A stretch of 64,000 nucleotides of DNA from Platanthera guangdongensis. Its lineage: Eukaryota; Streptophyta; Magnoliopsida; Asparagales; Orchidaceae. The number at the start of each line of letters is the position of its first letter. Position 1 is the stretch's first letter. Position numbers and translations under genes: made by a program. This document shows positions 1 through 9,621 of the stretch, in pieces. The stretch spans positions 117,281,519-117,345,518 of the forward strand of contig CM077151.1 of NCBI GenBank assembly GCA_039583875.1. Reading direction: 5' to 3'. The notes under the pieces are model-generated. The model worked only from the letters and a program-made list of their open reading frames with translations, did no database searches and was not told the DNA's origin.

Positions 1-215
1 GTCGCGCGCCACTGATCGTGTGCATTGATTCCTCTTTTCTGGAGTCCTGTCTGGGGTAATCGCACGACCATTGGAGTTAGTGCGCACAACCACTGGTCAT
101 GTGCCACTGCTCGTGCGTGTTATCCCAGTTCTTCTTCCTGATATTCAATGCCAGTGCGCACGATCACCGGACATAGTGCCCACGACCACTGGTCGTGCGC
201 CTGTGATCGTGCGCA
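1..215. repeat. Palindrome array, word GCACGACCACTGGTCGTGC
   Basis: Degenerate copies of a dyad built from GCGCACGA and TCGTGCGC recur at about 62-78, 84-118, 155-175 and 178-215, some with the central CCACTGG. The array ends about 15 bp before the TATA box of LTR-1. Confidence 0.7.
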
Positions 216-229
216 TTGTTCATTTCTGC

Positions 230-241
230 TTTATATAAATA
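230..241 (+). promoter_or_regulatory. TATA box of LTR-1
   Basis: TTTATATAAATA closely matches the plant TATA consensus. It sits directly downstream of the palindrome array, as in SOLO-G. Confidence 0.65.
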
Positions 242-1166
242 GTGCAAGTCTCGCCCTAATTGGGAGGATCCGGAGCTCGAAATTTCTCCGCCGTTTTCCG
301 ACTTCTCCGCCGTTCCCCTTCATCTTCCACCCTAGGGAGGTGCTCCGGGCAAGATTTCACCGCCAAATCCAAGCCGGAGCTTCCTCTCGGCATTCTCCTT
401 CATCCGTGAGCTTCAAGTATGGTTTGAAGCCATAGCCATCAAGCAAAGGAAAGCTAGCAAACTTCGTCCGCTATCGTGAGACGAAGAAGACGAGCCATTA
501 GAAGGTGGTGACGGCCCTTCTCTACCTCGGACGCAGTTGAGGACCGAGCTTGGATGCGGATTGGCAACCCGACGATTCCAACCGTGAATCCTCAGCAAGA
601 CTTCGGATTCGGTCGATCTCTTGACTTGTTCTTGCTTTATTATTGAATATTGGTGTTTTAAATCAATTTATATTGATGAAGTGCACTGTGGTTGTACATG
701 TTATGTGTTTCATGTCTATGTGATTCTTATTTCATTTTACTGCCTAAGTTGCTTGAGTTGCGCCATATTCCATCCACCACCATCCACCCTTGCCATTCTA
801 GCAATTGCTAGAAGCGTGCGTAGCGAATAGGTGCTCATGACCCTCATTCCGCCATTCTAACCACCTCATCCGCTAGCCTTCTCGTCCATCCGCCTAGTGA
901 TTCCATGCATAGCGGCCCGACTAGTCTTCCATCCCGCCTGGCGAAGCATCGCATAGCGGCGTTGCATAGGAGTAGTTGATACTATTTTATTTTCTTTATC
1001 CGCAATATCAAAGCCCCCATCGTTACCGCCGACCTTAAGGACTTCAATCTCAAGTCCTCCTCGAAATTAACTCCACCTTACTGTGTTCCTTGAGAGATCG
1101 ATACTTGGGAAAGCCCCCATTTTATATTACTTGTGCGACTGGTTCACTGCCGTGATCTTTAGCATC

Positions 1167-3145
1167 AGTTTGGTCATAGTCAATTCCTTCTACTTGCCTA
1201 TAGCCTTGAGCAAAAAGCCTAGCCTTGTTTCTCACTATATTACCTTGAGCATCCAACCCGTTCCTGTAGACCCATTTGGTTCCAATAACTAGGTAGTTAT
1301 GAGGTCTTGGAACCAAATCCCAAACTCTACATCTCTCAAACTGATTTAGTTTCTCTTGAATTGCAATGATCCAGTGGGGATCTTGCTCTACTTCATGGAT
1401 GGTGAGATGTTCAATTTGAGAGAGAAAACAGATATGCATCAAATATTGGTTGAGTTGATGCCTTGTCTGAACACCTACTGAAATGTCTCCAATCACTTGA
1501 GATCTGGGGTGATCTCTAAGTGTGACAAGATCAGCTGATGGAGTTTGTTGAGCAACAGCTTCTGTATTTAATTCCTCTTGAGGAATTGTACTAGCTGTTG
1601 AGGGAAGTTCAGCCACTTCCACTTGAATCTCTTCTTCACTGTCTTCAGCAACTTGTGGAGAAGGATGGGTTGACACCTCTTGGGTAAGGTTTAGTCCATC
1701 CATAAACTCACACAGTTGTGGAACCTGCAAAAAGCTATTGGTAGAAATCTCTTTCTCCTTATAAGACATGTTAGCTTCATCAAAAAATACATGGACAGAC
1801 TCTTCAATTTTAAGAGTGGATTTATTAAAAACCCTATAGGTCTTGCTTACTTGGGAGTATCCTAGAAAAATCCCTTCTTCAGTCTTAGCCTCAAACTTTC
1901 TAATGTATCTCTTGTTATTTGTGTGAATGTAACATATACAACCAAAAACTTTAAAGTATGTGATTTTAGGTTTCTTCCCTTTAAGTAATTCATAGGGGGT
2001 CTTATTTTTTATCTTATGTATAAGGCTTTTATTCAGGACCTACTTAGCAGTTTTTAAAGCTTCTGCCCAAAAGGATAGAGGCATGTAAGCATCTGCCAAT
2101 AATGTACCTGCAGATTCAATGAGTGTCCTATTTTTCCTTTCAGTAACCCCATTTTGTTGGGGAGTTCTAGGAGCTGAGAAGCACTGCCTGATACCTTCCT
2201 TCTCACAGAACTCATGCATAAGAAGAGACTCAAACTTTGTGTCATGATCACTTCTGATCAATGCAACATGAGTAGAGAACTCAATCTGTATGGTCCTGAG
2301 AAAATCTGTAAGAACCTTGGATGTATCTGACTTAGCTCTCAGAAAGGCTACCCAACTGAATCTAGAGAAGTCATCAAAAATCACTAAAGTATAAGACTTC
2401 CCTCCTAGGCTTTGTACTGCAATGGGTCCAAATAGATCCACATGAAGCAAATACAAGAACCTAGGTGAATCACTTTTATTAATGGATTTGAAGCTAGTTT
2501 TAGTTTGCTTGCCTAATTGACAAGCCCTGCATAGGTTTTCCTTCTTGTAGGGGCCAGAGGGTAAACCTCTAACAAGGTTGTCTTTAGATAACCTAGCTAT
2601 ATTCTTAAGGTTTACATGTCCTAGTCTTTTATGTCACAACTCATTTTGATTACTAGTGATATTAAGTAAACAAACATCAGTTTTGGCAGAAATAAAATCT
2701 ACTAGATATATGTTGCCTTGTCTTAAGTCCAATTAAAACAGTTTGGTTTTCATTATTAATAATAGAACAAGAGGTAGAGTTAAAGTGTATCGGATAACCT
2801 TCATCACATAATTGGCTTATGGATATTAGGTTATGTTTGAGTCCTCTTACATATGTTACTCTCTTGAAGGTAACTGATCCAATCTTTACTGCTCCATATC
2901 CTTCTGACTGGCCACTCTTTGAATCACCAAAGATCACCTTTGGTCCTAGCTTGGACTTGTAGTTGGATAAATTGTCCTTGCTGCCTGTCATATGCTTGGA
3001 GCAACCACTGTCCAAGTACCAGGTCTGACTTACCCTTGGACAGCTCTTCACCTGTACCTGTAATGAAAGACAAAACTCAATTGTTCTTGACCCAGGTTAT
3101 CTTGGGTCATTTATTTGGTTGAAAAGAGAAACTGGATATAACTGA
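1167..3145 (-). pseudogene. SIR-A pol: protease, integrase, start of RT
   Basis: Copia-type order on the minus strand. Protease (3051-2677) has the copia active-site context WYLDSGCSKHMTG. The integrase core (2456-2040) shows D in DLFGP, D in RSDHD and E in NGVTERKN, the D-D-E triad. A stop at about 2040 interrupts the frame, which then continues in phase through the integrase C-terminus and an acidic linker into RT (1560-1167), recognisable by the stretch WIIAIQEKLNQFE and GTKWVYRNG. Protease and integrase lie in different frames, so there is at least one frameshift. Homology ends after DYDQT where RT should continue with its catalytic core, so no YVDD motif is present. Not functional. Confidence 0.85.
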
Positions 3146-5201
3146 TTATGCAGGTTGAGATTTATAACCTAAGGGGTGATATCTCCTAGGTGTAATTACC
3201 CAATCAGCTACTGGATTGAATGTCTTATTAGTTGTCTTAGAATTTCTGTAATTGAAATGATTTAAGTTTGGTCCTTCTGGGTTCGACGAATTCTTGTACG
3301 TTCGTCGACCAGAGTTCGACGAATAGGGATGAGATCGTCGATCACTGCTCAGAGAAAGACAGTAGTCATTTTCTGCGCCCCAAGTTCGTCGACCTCTGCT
3401 CGACGAACCATACAAAGTTCGTCGATCGCAGTTAGGCGAATTATTATAACTAAAGTTTGCGTTCAGCGTTCGTCGATCTGGGTTCGACGAACTAGCCACA
3501 TTTCGTCAATTTGAGTTCGACGAATGCTGCTGAACCTTGTTTTTATTAACTGTTTTCTAATTTTTATTTCTCTTGTCTATGGGTCTTGGATTGTTTGCTG
3601 ACATTGGTTTGTCTATTAACTTTTCTTTTCCCTTGGCAGAAATAAACTTGATGGGGGTTGTAAGAATATTTTTCTTAATTATGGGGGGCAAACTTGATGA
3701 AGCACCCAAGCGCAGCTTGTCATTTAATCTGGCATTAACTGTGCTTGTTATGTCCATCAGCTTGAGACTTCTCCAATTGAGAGATTGATCAAGTTGTTTG
3801 GCCTCACATAATTCAGATTTTAATTTAATTATTTGTTCATTTGCTAGAGTTAGTTGGTCTGTTAGTTTAATGTTTTCTGAATTGACAGATTCAAGATTTC
3901 CTAGTCTTTCTCTAAGGGTTTTTATTTCTTTTTCTGAATTAATTAAATCTAAACACATGGATTTGAATTCAACTTTGAATGAATCAAAATTAAAATCAAA
4001 ATTTGAAAGAACCTGATCTGCCTCTGAGTCTGAGGCTGCTTCATCTTCAGATTCTCCTTCTGATCCAGAATTGCTCCTAGAGGCATCAATTGCCATAAGG
4101 CAAACCTCCTTGGATCTTGCTTCTTCCTCTTCTTCACTTGAGATGGAAGAGAATGATTCTTCCTCTGTATCACTCCATGTCTCAGCAACAAAGCCCTTGT
4201 CTTTCTTTTTGTATTTGCTGGAAGAGGGTCTGCTGCTGTGTTTTCTCCTGGAGTCCTTTTCTCTGCTCTTGTTCTTCTTCTGGTTTTCTGGACATTCTGA
4301 GATGTAATGTCCAGGCTTTCTGCAACCAAAGCACATAACCTCCTTGGTTGGTGTCTTGTCAAATCTGGGCTTATCATCCTACCTGGATGATTTCCTTCTG
4401 AAATCCTTTCTAGCCATCTTATAGAATCTTTTTGCAAAGAGGCTCATCAGTTCCTCATTTGATGTCGAGGTCTCACTTTCCTCTGATGCTTTGAAGGCTA
4501 TACTGTGATCCTTTCTAACTAGAGTTGTTGCTTTTTGTTCTACTGCTTCTCTTGATTTTATCAGCTGCTCATAGGACTTTAATTTGCCTAGCAGAGATTC
4601 AGTTGATATCTCATTTAGGCTTCTGGCTTCTTTGATAGGCCAGATTCTGGAGTCCCAAGAGCTAGGGAAGCACATCAATATCTTGTAATTCACCTCTGTC
4701 AGGGTGATGTCCTTATCCAAGGTTTTGAGCTCATTGATGATTGAACTCAACCTGTTGTACATTTCAGCCACTGATTCTGTCTCATCCTTTTTGAAGTTCT
4801 CATACAGGAAAATGAGATTGGATCTCCTGTCTTTTCTCTCATTTGCTGAGCCAGCTACCATTTGGTTGAGGGAGTCCCAAATGGTCTTGGCTGAGGTGCA
4901 CTCAGCCACCTTCTGAAATATGTCATCTGACATAGTTTGAGCCAAGATATTCATTGCCTTTGCATCTGCAATTTTTTGCTTTCTTGTAGGCATCATTATT
5001 TTCAGGAGGAGGTACTGCAGTCATGTTGGTAGAGGTGCTGGTAGAAGCTGCAGGTGCTGGAGGTACACCTGTCAAGATAACAGAAAAAATATCCTCATCA
5101 ATAGAATTCATGTATAATCTGATTCTTGCCATCTAGATGGCAAACTTGTTAAGATTGCATACTGGAGGTCTGATGATTGCATAATCTTTGTTTTGAGCCA
5201 T
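3146..5201 (-). pseudogene. SIR-A gag (UBN2-type) with CCHC knuckle
   Basis: The likely ATG is at 5199-5201, 128 bp after the PBS. The early frame carries an in-frame TAG (about 5133) that looks like a mutated Trp codon. A frameshift at about 4990 leads into the main copia gag_pre/UBN2 region (4996-4379), then after one stop into a segment (4336-3557) starting with the knuckle CFGCRKPGHYISEC, followed by Lys/Ser-rich, acidic and coiled-coil-like (leucine heptad) stretches. The last part (3499-3146) encodes irregular SSNPDRRT-like repeats produced by a DNA palindrome array. Long gag with a coiled C-terminal extension fits Sireviruses. Two stops and one frameshift make it a pseudogene. Confidence 0.8.
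3291..3523. repeat. TTCGTCGA hairpin array inside SIR-A gag coding region
   Basis: About five hairpin-forming pairs of TTCGTCGA and TCGACGAA separated by 5-8 nt occur at about 3301-3322, 3333-3345, 3384-3407, 3418-3440 and 3469-3491, with a degenerate pair at 3501-3523. On the minus strand they encode a repeated S-S-N-P-D-R-R-T-like peptide. The same word fills the LTRs of SIR-A and SIR-B. Confidence 0.8.
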
Positions 5202-5329
5202 GTCTGTGAAGAAATATATCTAATAATAAAATCAAAACAAACAGATCTAACTAGAGGGATCTTTATGATTCAGGTGTTAGCCTGTTCAACCACTTGATCT
5301 CTTAAGGTGTGGTATTTTAACCAACCTGC

Positions 5330-5340
5330 CTCTGATACCA
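5330..5340 (-). other. SIR-A primer binding site
   Basis: On the minus strand TGGTATCAGAG, complementary to the 3' end of plant initiator tRNA-Met, two bases inside the LTR edge at 5343. Confidence 0.85.
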
Positions 5341-5536
5341 ATTGAAAGTGCAGGTTAGATCTGGAATACTCTAGGGGGGGGTGAATAGAGTATTGTGCTC
5401 TCTTAAAAAAACATTACAACTTTTGTTGTATTCCTAAGTGAACAGTTAAGCAAATAATAAGATATGCACAACAACCTTATAAGTCACAGAGCAACACAGC
5501 CAAAATAAAAATAAAGGGCAACCAGACGACACAAGA

Positions 5537-5595
5537 AATTTTATAGTGGTTCCCAAACCTGGGTACATCCACTCTTCTACCACCCTGGTAGGAAT
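5537..5595 (-). other. Conserved stem-loop block of the Sirevirus-like LTRs
   Basis: GTGGTTCCC pairs imperfectly with GGGTACATCCAC, and CTACCACCCTGGTAG forms a second dyad. Equivalent blocks lie at 59495-59553 (SIR-B) and about 48360-48402 (COP-H), while surrounding LTR sequence has diverged. Confidence 0.6.
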
Positions 5596-6299
5596 CCACT
5601 CAGGTTTTTGATCAGGTGCCTGACACCAATGAGCTTTTGTTCAGGTGCTCAAAAACCAAAACCTCAAGTCTTTCGGTAGGAGACTTGTAACCAGAAATAA
5701 TTTTGAAGGGAATTAAAACCCCGTACAGGAGTTGAAAAGAGGTGATGGTGTCTTCTCTTTCTCAATATCAACTGAGAAGACAGTGGATTGATTTTAGCAG
5801 ATTTGCTCCCCCTAAGATCTTGAATGTATCAGGAAATCTGGAGCACTGCTTCAGGGTGACAGGTCTTCAAAACTGGAATTCCTGGACCAGAGATTGTTCA
5901 GGAACTTCTTTGACAGATAGATTAATTTGTTGTCCTTCTGAAGTTGTCCTGTAGGATTCAAGATGTTCTCTGGCCTGGGCTGATTGCAGTAGAACTTTAG
6001 ATTTCTGTATGATTGTTCTTCTGTGCAATCTGTCTGTGTGTCTGGTATGTGTTGTAGTGCCTGATCCTTTTCTTTTTTTTGTATCTTTTACTGCCTGGAG
6101 AATAACCGATATTTGAATGCTTGAGCAGTAATTGCAGTCGGCCTGAAGCGGCAATCAATGATTTCCCTAACTGTCCCATGGGAAAACAGCATGTAATAAT
6201 CCATGATCAATGCGCATTCTAACGGTAACATTTCGAGAGGATTTGGCATTAATTACCGAGGATTCATCACCGAGAGAAGGGAAGGGAAACTGGAGAAGA

Positions 6300-6925
6300 C
6301 CTAGTCTGGAATCGTCGAACGAAGAACACAATTCGTCGAGCTGAGCTTGAGTTCGTCGACCAGACAATTTGTCTTCAAGGAAATCTTGTCAATTCTGCTT
6401 CAATCTTCGTCGAACTGACAATCTTCATTCGTTGAGCTGAGATCCAAAATTCGTCGAGCTGAGAACAGTTCTGGACTTTGTCAAAATATCCTGCATCTAC
6501 TGATATTCAGTGTCGACATAAGGTGGTGTCGACTGATTAATCTTGGTGTCGACACAAATCTTCTGATGTCGATAAGCTGGTGTCGACTGATATCCTGTGT
6601 ATCGACATAAGTTGTCTGGTGTCGACATAAGCCCTAAGTGTAGACACAAATCCTCTGAATTCAGAATTCGTCGAGTAGAGTACTGCATTCGTCTACCTGA
6701 GAAGTTGACTTCGTCGACCTAAGAAGCTGTGAACTTGAGGTCCAAGTTCGTCGAGCTCAGAATCCTATTCGTCGACCAAGGCCTAGAGTTGGACTTAGAA
6801 TAGAAGAAACTCAGTCTTCGTCGAACAGAGAACAAAAATCGTCGAGCTCAGCACTAAGAATTGTCTCACGATCGTCGAGCGCCGAACACCTTTCGTCGAG
6901 CTGAGTTCGACGAACGTCGAACTCA
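6300..6925. repeat. TTCGTCGA(G/C)CTGAG array in SIR-A U3
   Basis: Many half-sites TTCGTCGA followed by GCTGAG or ACTGAG recur, roughly every 20-40 bp, with a full dyad TTCGTCGA...TTCGACGAA near 6893-6915. A sub-array of GTGTCGAC words (6512-6660) is embedded in it. Confidence 0.85.
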
Positions 6926-7108
6926 CTTTACTTAGTCTTGAAATCTTCTAAGTCTGGAGACTCTGATGGTCTTGTTGATAGCTGGACCATCTGATGTTGA
7001 ACCTAATGACTTGACCTAGACTCTAGGACACAAATTTGACCCTGGTTATACATGATTGGTCACATCATAAGTCAGTGAACCTAGCCCAAATCAACTAGGG
7101 ATCCAACA

Positions 7109-8624
7109 GGAGGCGTTGGAGATCTCTTGCGTAGACAAGCAGTCGAGTGCTGAAGCGCTATTGAACTGGACAGAAGTTTAGTATGACCTGGCTGATCGGA
7201 TTTGGCAAGCTTTGGATGTGGATAGCAGCATGAAGTAGCTCATGGTTGAGGCTCTGGATGGGTCAAATTCCCAATATGAGGTTGTGGATGGTTTGCTTTG
7301 GAAAGACGGTCATTTGTGTGTCCAAAATGTGGGCACTTTGTGGGTGGAATTGTTTTACGAGGCGCATCATATAAAGTACTCAATTCACCCGGGGAGCACG
7401 AAGATATACTGCGATGTTAAGAAATTATTCTTGTGTCCAGGACTGAAAAAGGATGTGGCGCTCTACGTGGTGAAGTGTCAAACTTGCGCCTTTGTGAAAG
7501 CGGAGTGCCAAAAGCCGGGAGGATTCTTGAAGTACTTGCCTATTCCGGAGTGGAAGCTCGACGACATTACTATGGACTTTGTGCACGGGTTGCCAAGGTC
7601 GCAAAAGTGTAACTACGCCATTTGGGTGGTAGTAGATCGTCTAACGAAGGTTTCACACTTCATTCCGTATAGGATGGATGATCCGGTTGAGAAATTGGCA
7701 AAGTTGTATGTGGAAAATATAGTACGGCTTCACGGTGTGCCCCGCAGCATCGTGAGTGACCGGGATGGGTGGTTCACGTCCAACGATTAGAGGTTGGTGC
7801 AGTAGATGTTGGGAACGAAGCTGAGTTTTAGCACAGCCTTCCATCCGCAGACGGATGGGCAGACCGAGAGGGTCAATAAGACAATGGAAGACATGCTTCG
7901 TATGTGTGTCCTGGACTTTGGAAAGTAGTGGGAAGATCATCTTTACTTGGTGGAGTTTGTGTACAATAATAGCTACCAGGCGAGTATATAAATTGCGCCC
8001 TTCGAGGCCCTTTATGGTAGAAGATGTCGCATGTCGTTGTCTTGGTTGGAAACGGGTGAGTCAAAGTTGTACAAGCGCCAAGAGGAGGATGATGCTACAT
8101 CTTTGGCTCGAACGATTCGAGAGAGGTTTCTTATCGCTTAGGACCGGTAGGAGAAGTACTATAATGCCAAGCACAGGAACGTGGAGTTCGCTATCGGCGA
8201 TTGGGTGTACTTGAAAATGAAGCCGTTCAAAGGTGTCTCGCGGGTGCGGCGCTTGAAGAAGCTAAGCCCGAGGTACCTTGGACCGTTTGAGGTTCTGGAG
8301 CGGATTGGTGAAGAAGCTTACCGGTTGAAGCTGTCAGTGGAGCTTAGTTGTCTATATGATGTATTCCATATATCGGTGCTACGGAAGGCGGTGCAAGAGC
8401 CTACGTAAGTGATCGCGGTCGATCAAGTGCCGGTCGATAGTGGGTTTACGATGAAGGTCAAGCCAGTACGTATTGAGGACTGGGAAGTCAAGCGGCTACG
8501 CAATAAAGAGATCAGGATGGTCATGGTCCGTTGGGAAAATTGCAGTCGGGAGGAGCTCTCTTGGACACGAGAGCGGACTATGCTTGAGGAGTACCTGGAG
8601 TTGTTTTGCTCAGGTACCGTTTAA
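7109..8624 (+). pseudogene. GYP-A pol remnant: integrase and chromodomain
   Basis: One continuous frame covers the H2C2 zinc finger (HHIKYSIHPGSTK...CQTC), the integrase core (D in TMDFVHG, D in VSDRDG, E in GQTERVN), the C-terminal GPFEVLERIG region and a chromodomain ending in LRNKEIRMVMVRW. It contains nine stops at 7179, 7236, 7788, 7803, 7926, 7989, 8139, 8148 and 8406 but no frameshift. Comparison with GYP-F shows Gln at eight of these positions and Trp at the ninth, so every stop can be explained by one C-to-T or G-to-A change. The chromodomain at the integrase C-terminus places it with chromoviruses (Tekay/Del). Confidence 0.88.
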
Positions 8625-8650
8625 GTTTTATGCTTATCTTTCCTTTATGT

Positions 8651-8668
8651 AATTTCGTTAACGAAAAT
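8651..8668 (+). other. PPT-proximal hairpin of GYP-A
   Basis: AATTTCGTTAACGAAAAT is an imperfect inverted repeat 20 bp upstream of the LTR, followed by a purine tract AAGAGGGAGAGAG. Equivalent hairpins lie before the 3' LTR of GYP-D, GYP-E and GYP-F. Confidence 0.7.
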
Positions 8669-8754
8669 CTTTTAAGAGGGAGAGAGTTGTAATGCCCCAA
8701 AACTCGAAAGAGTGATGGGAGGCGTTCTAGGCCAAATTTGGAATTTGGCAGGGG

Positions 8755-9310
8755 GCACACGGTCTGGGACACGGGCGTGTGCCAGGGCGTGTCATGTTTG
8801 GGTCGACGATTTGGCCGAGAGGTCGACGAATTCTGCAGTCGACGATCGTCGAGCAGCGAACACGGCCTGAGACACGGGCGTGTCTCAAGGCGTGTCGAGC
8901 TCGTGTCAACGATCTAGCAGGGAAGTCGACGATTTTCGCTCGACGATGTGTCGAGAGAAGGAACACGACCTAGGATACGGGCGTGTCCAAGGCCGTATCG
9001 GGTGGTTGACAAACTGCGCTCTACGAAATGTCGAGACAGTGAACACGGCCTGGAGCCCAGGCTTATTCGGGTATGACACGGGCATGTCAAATAGGACACG
9101 GGCGTGTCCAAGACCCTTGTGAGTCACGAGTTGGTGTTGGTCCTGTGCTGATGGAGGAACATGCCCAGGAACACGGGCATGTACTGGTTTACACGGGCGT
9201 GTCAGGTCGAACATGGGCGTGTCGGGTGCCCGTGTGTTTTTTCGAGATGCATCGATTTTGACGGTGAATGGGGGACACGGCCCTGGAAACGGGCATTTCG
9301 CAGGCCGTGT
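8755..9310. repeat. ACACGGGCGTGT and TCGACGA array in GYP-A U3
   Basis: Repeated dyads of GACACGGGCGTGTC and its variants, interleaved with GTCGACGA and TCGTCGA words (8801-8950). The TCGACGA word is also the hallmark of the unrelated Sirevirus-like LTRs of this window. Confidence 0.85.
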
Positions 9311-9597
9311 TCGGACCAGGTTTTGCATTTCATGCCCGAATCGTGGCTGTTCGTTTCTTTACTTTGGGATCCGATGGCTGGAGGTTGTTCCAAATGGGAT
9401 ATACCCGGGATTAGACTTGGAAAACCCTCATTTCACTTGGGTATTCTCTTTCTAAAGCCTAGAGAGTGGTGAGAGCAAAAGAGGAAGAAGAAGCTTAGAT
9501 CCGGTCACCGTCGGAGCTTCAGAGCTCCAAATCACGAACCGACTTCGCATCTACGGAGGCAAGGAGAGTGCGGTGCTTTTCATCCACTTACATTTCC

Positions 9598-9621
9598 ATG
9601 GCGCCAAGGAAAAACACTAGG
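9598..9621 (+). other. Candidate gag first coding exon in the LTR (GYP-A)
   Basis: ATG followed by seven codons for A-P-R-K-N-T-R, then GTAATG. The same arrangement with near-identical residues occurs in both LTRs of GYP-E and GYP-F. In GYP-A it lies in the 3' LTR and the matching gag is lost. Confidence 0.5.

Larger units (their letters stand above)
1..1166 (+). repeat. LTR-1: end of an unassigned LTR
   Basis: No coding region is supported here. A palindrome array (1-215) is followed by a strong TATA box (230-241) and then by a transcribed-looking stretch running to about 1166, where the SIR-A reverse transcriptase frame abruptly begins on the other strand. The tail (about 1079-1160, with 'ccttgagagatcgatact') resembles the U5 end of plant Tat/Athila-type gypsy LTRs, but this is from memory and weak. 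The left end lies outside the window and no coding domain is attached, so the family is unassigned. Confidence 0.45.
1167..7108 (-). mobile_element. SIR-A: truncated Sirevirus-like Ty1/copia element
   Basis: Read on the minus strand it has a 5' LTR (7108 to 5343, TG...CA), an initiator-Met PBS (5340-5330), gag with one CCHC knuckle, protease, integrase and the first part of RT, the copia order. It stops abruptly at about 1167 inside RT, where sequence of LTR-1 begins; the 3' half and 3' LTR are missing. The right end (7108) abuts the pol region of GYP-A, so SIR-A probably inserted there, but the loss of its left end prevents a TSD check. The long gag with coiled region and the LTR type suggest the Sirevirus (SIRE/Maximus) group. 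Confidence 0.85.
5343..7108 (-). repeat. SIR-A 5' LTR (1,766 bp)
   Basis: On the minus strand it begins TGTTGGATCC (7108) and ends CTTTCA (5343), next to the PBS. It has a repeat-rich U3 (6300-6925) and a block at 5537-5595 (around TATAGTGGTTCCC and GGGTACATCCAC) that is shared with the LTRs of SIR-B and COP-H. A second motif group, GGTGTCGAC, lies at 6512-6660. No coding capacity is supported. Confidence 0.85.

Noticed and set aside
621..1292. Short hydrophobic frames in LTR-1
   Set aside because: No domain, overlap with the RT fragment on the other strand, AT-rich composition.
8906..9328. Open frames with GHGRVQGRV- or RPCPRPCA-like peptide repeats in several LTRs (also 31798-32238, 38938-39378, 31849-32262)
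   Set aside because: They are translations of the ACACGGGCGTGT/TCGACGA palindrome arrays, open in several frames on both strands, with no conserved start.
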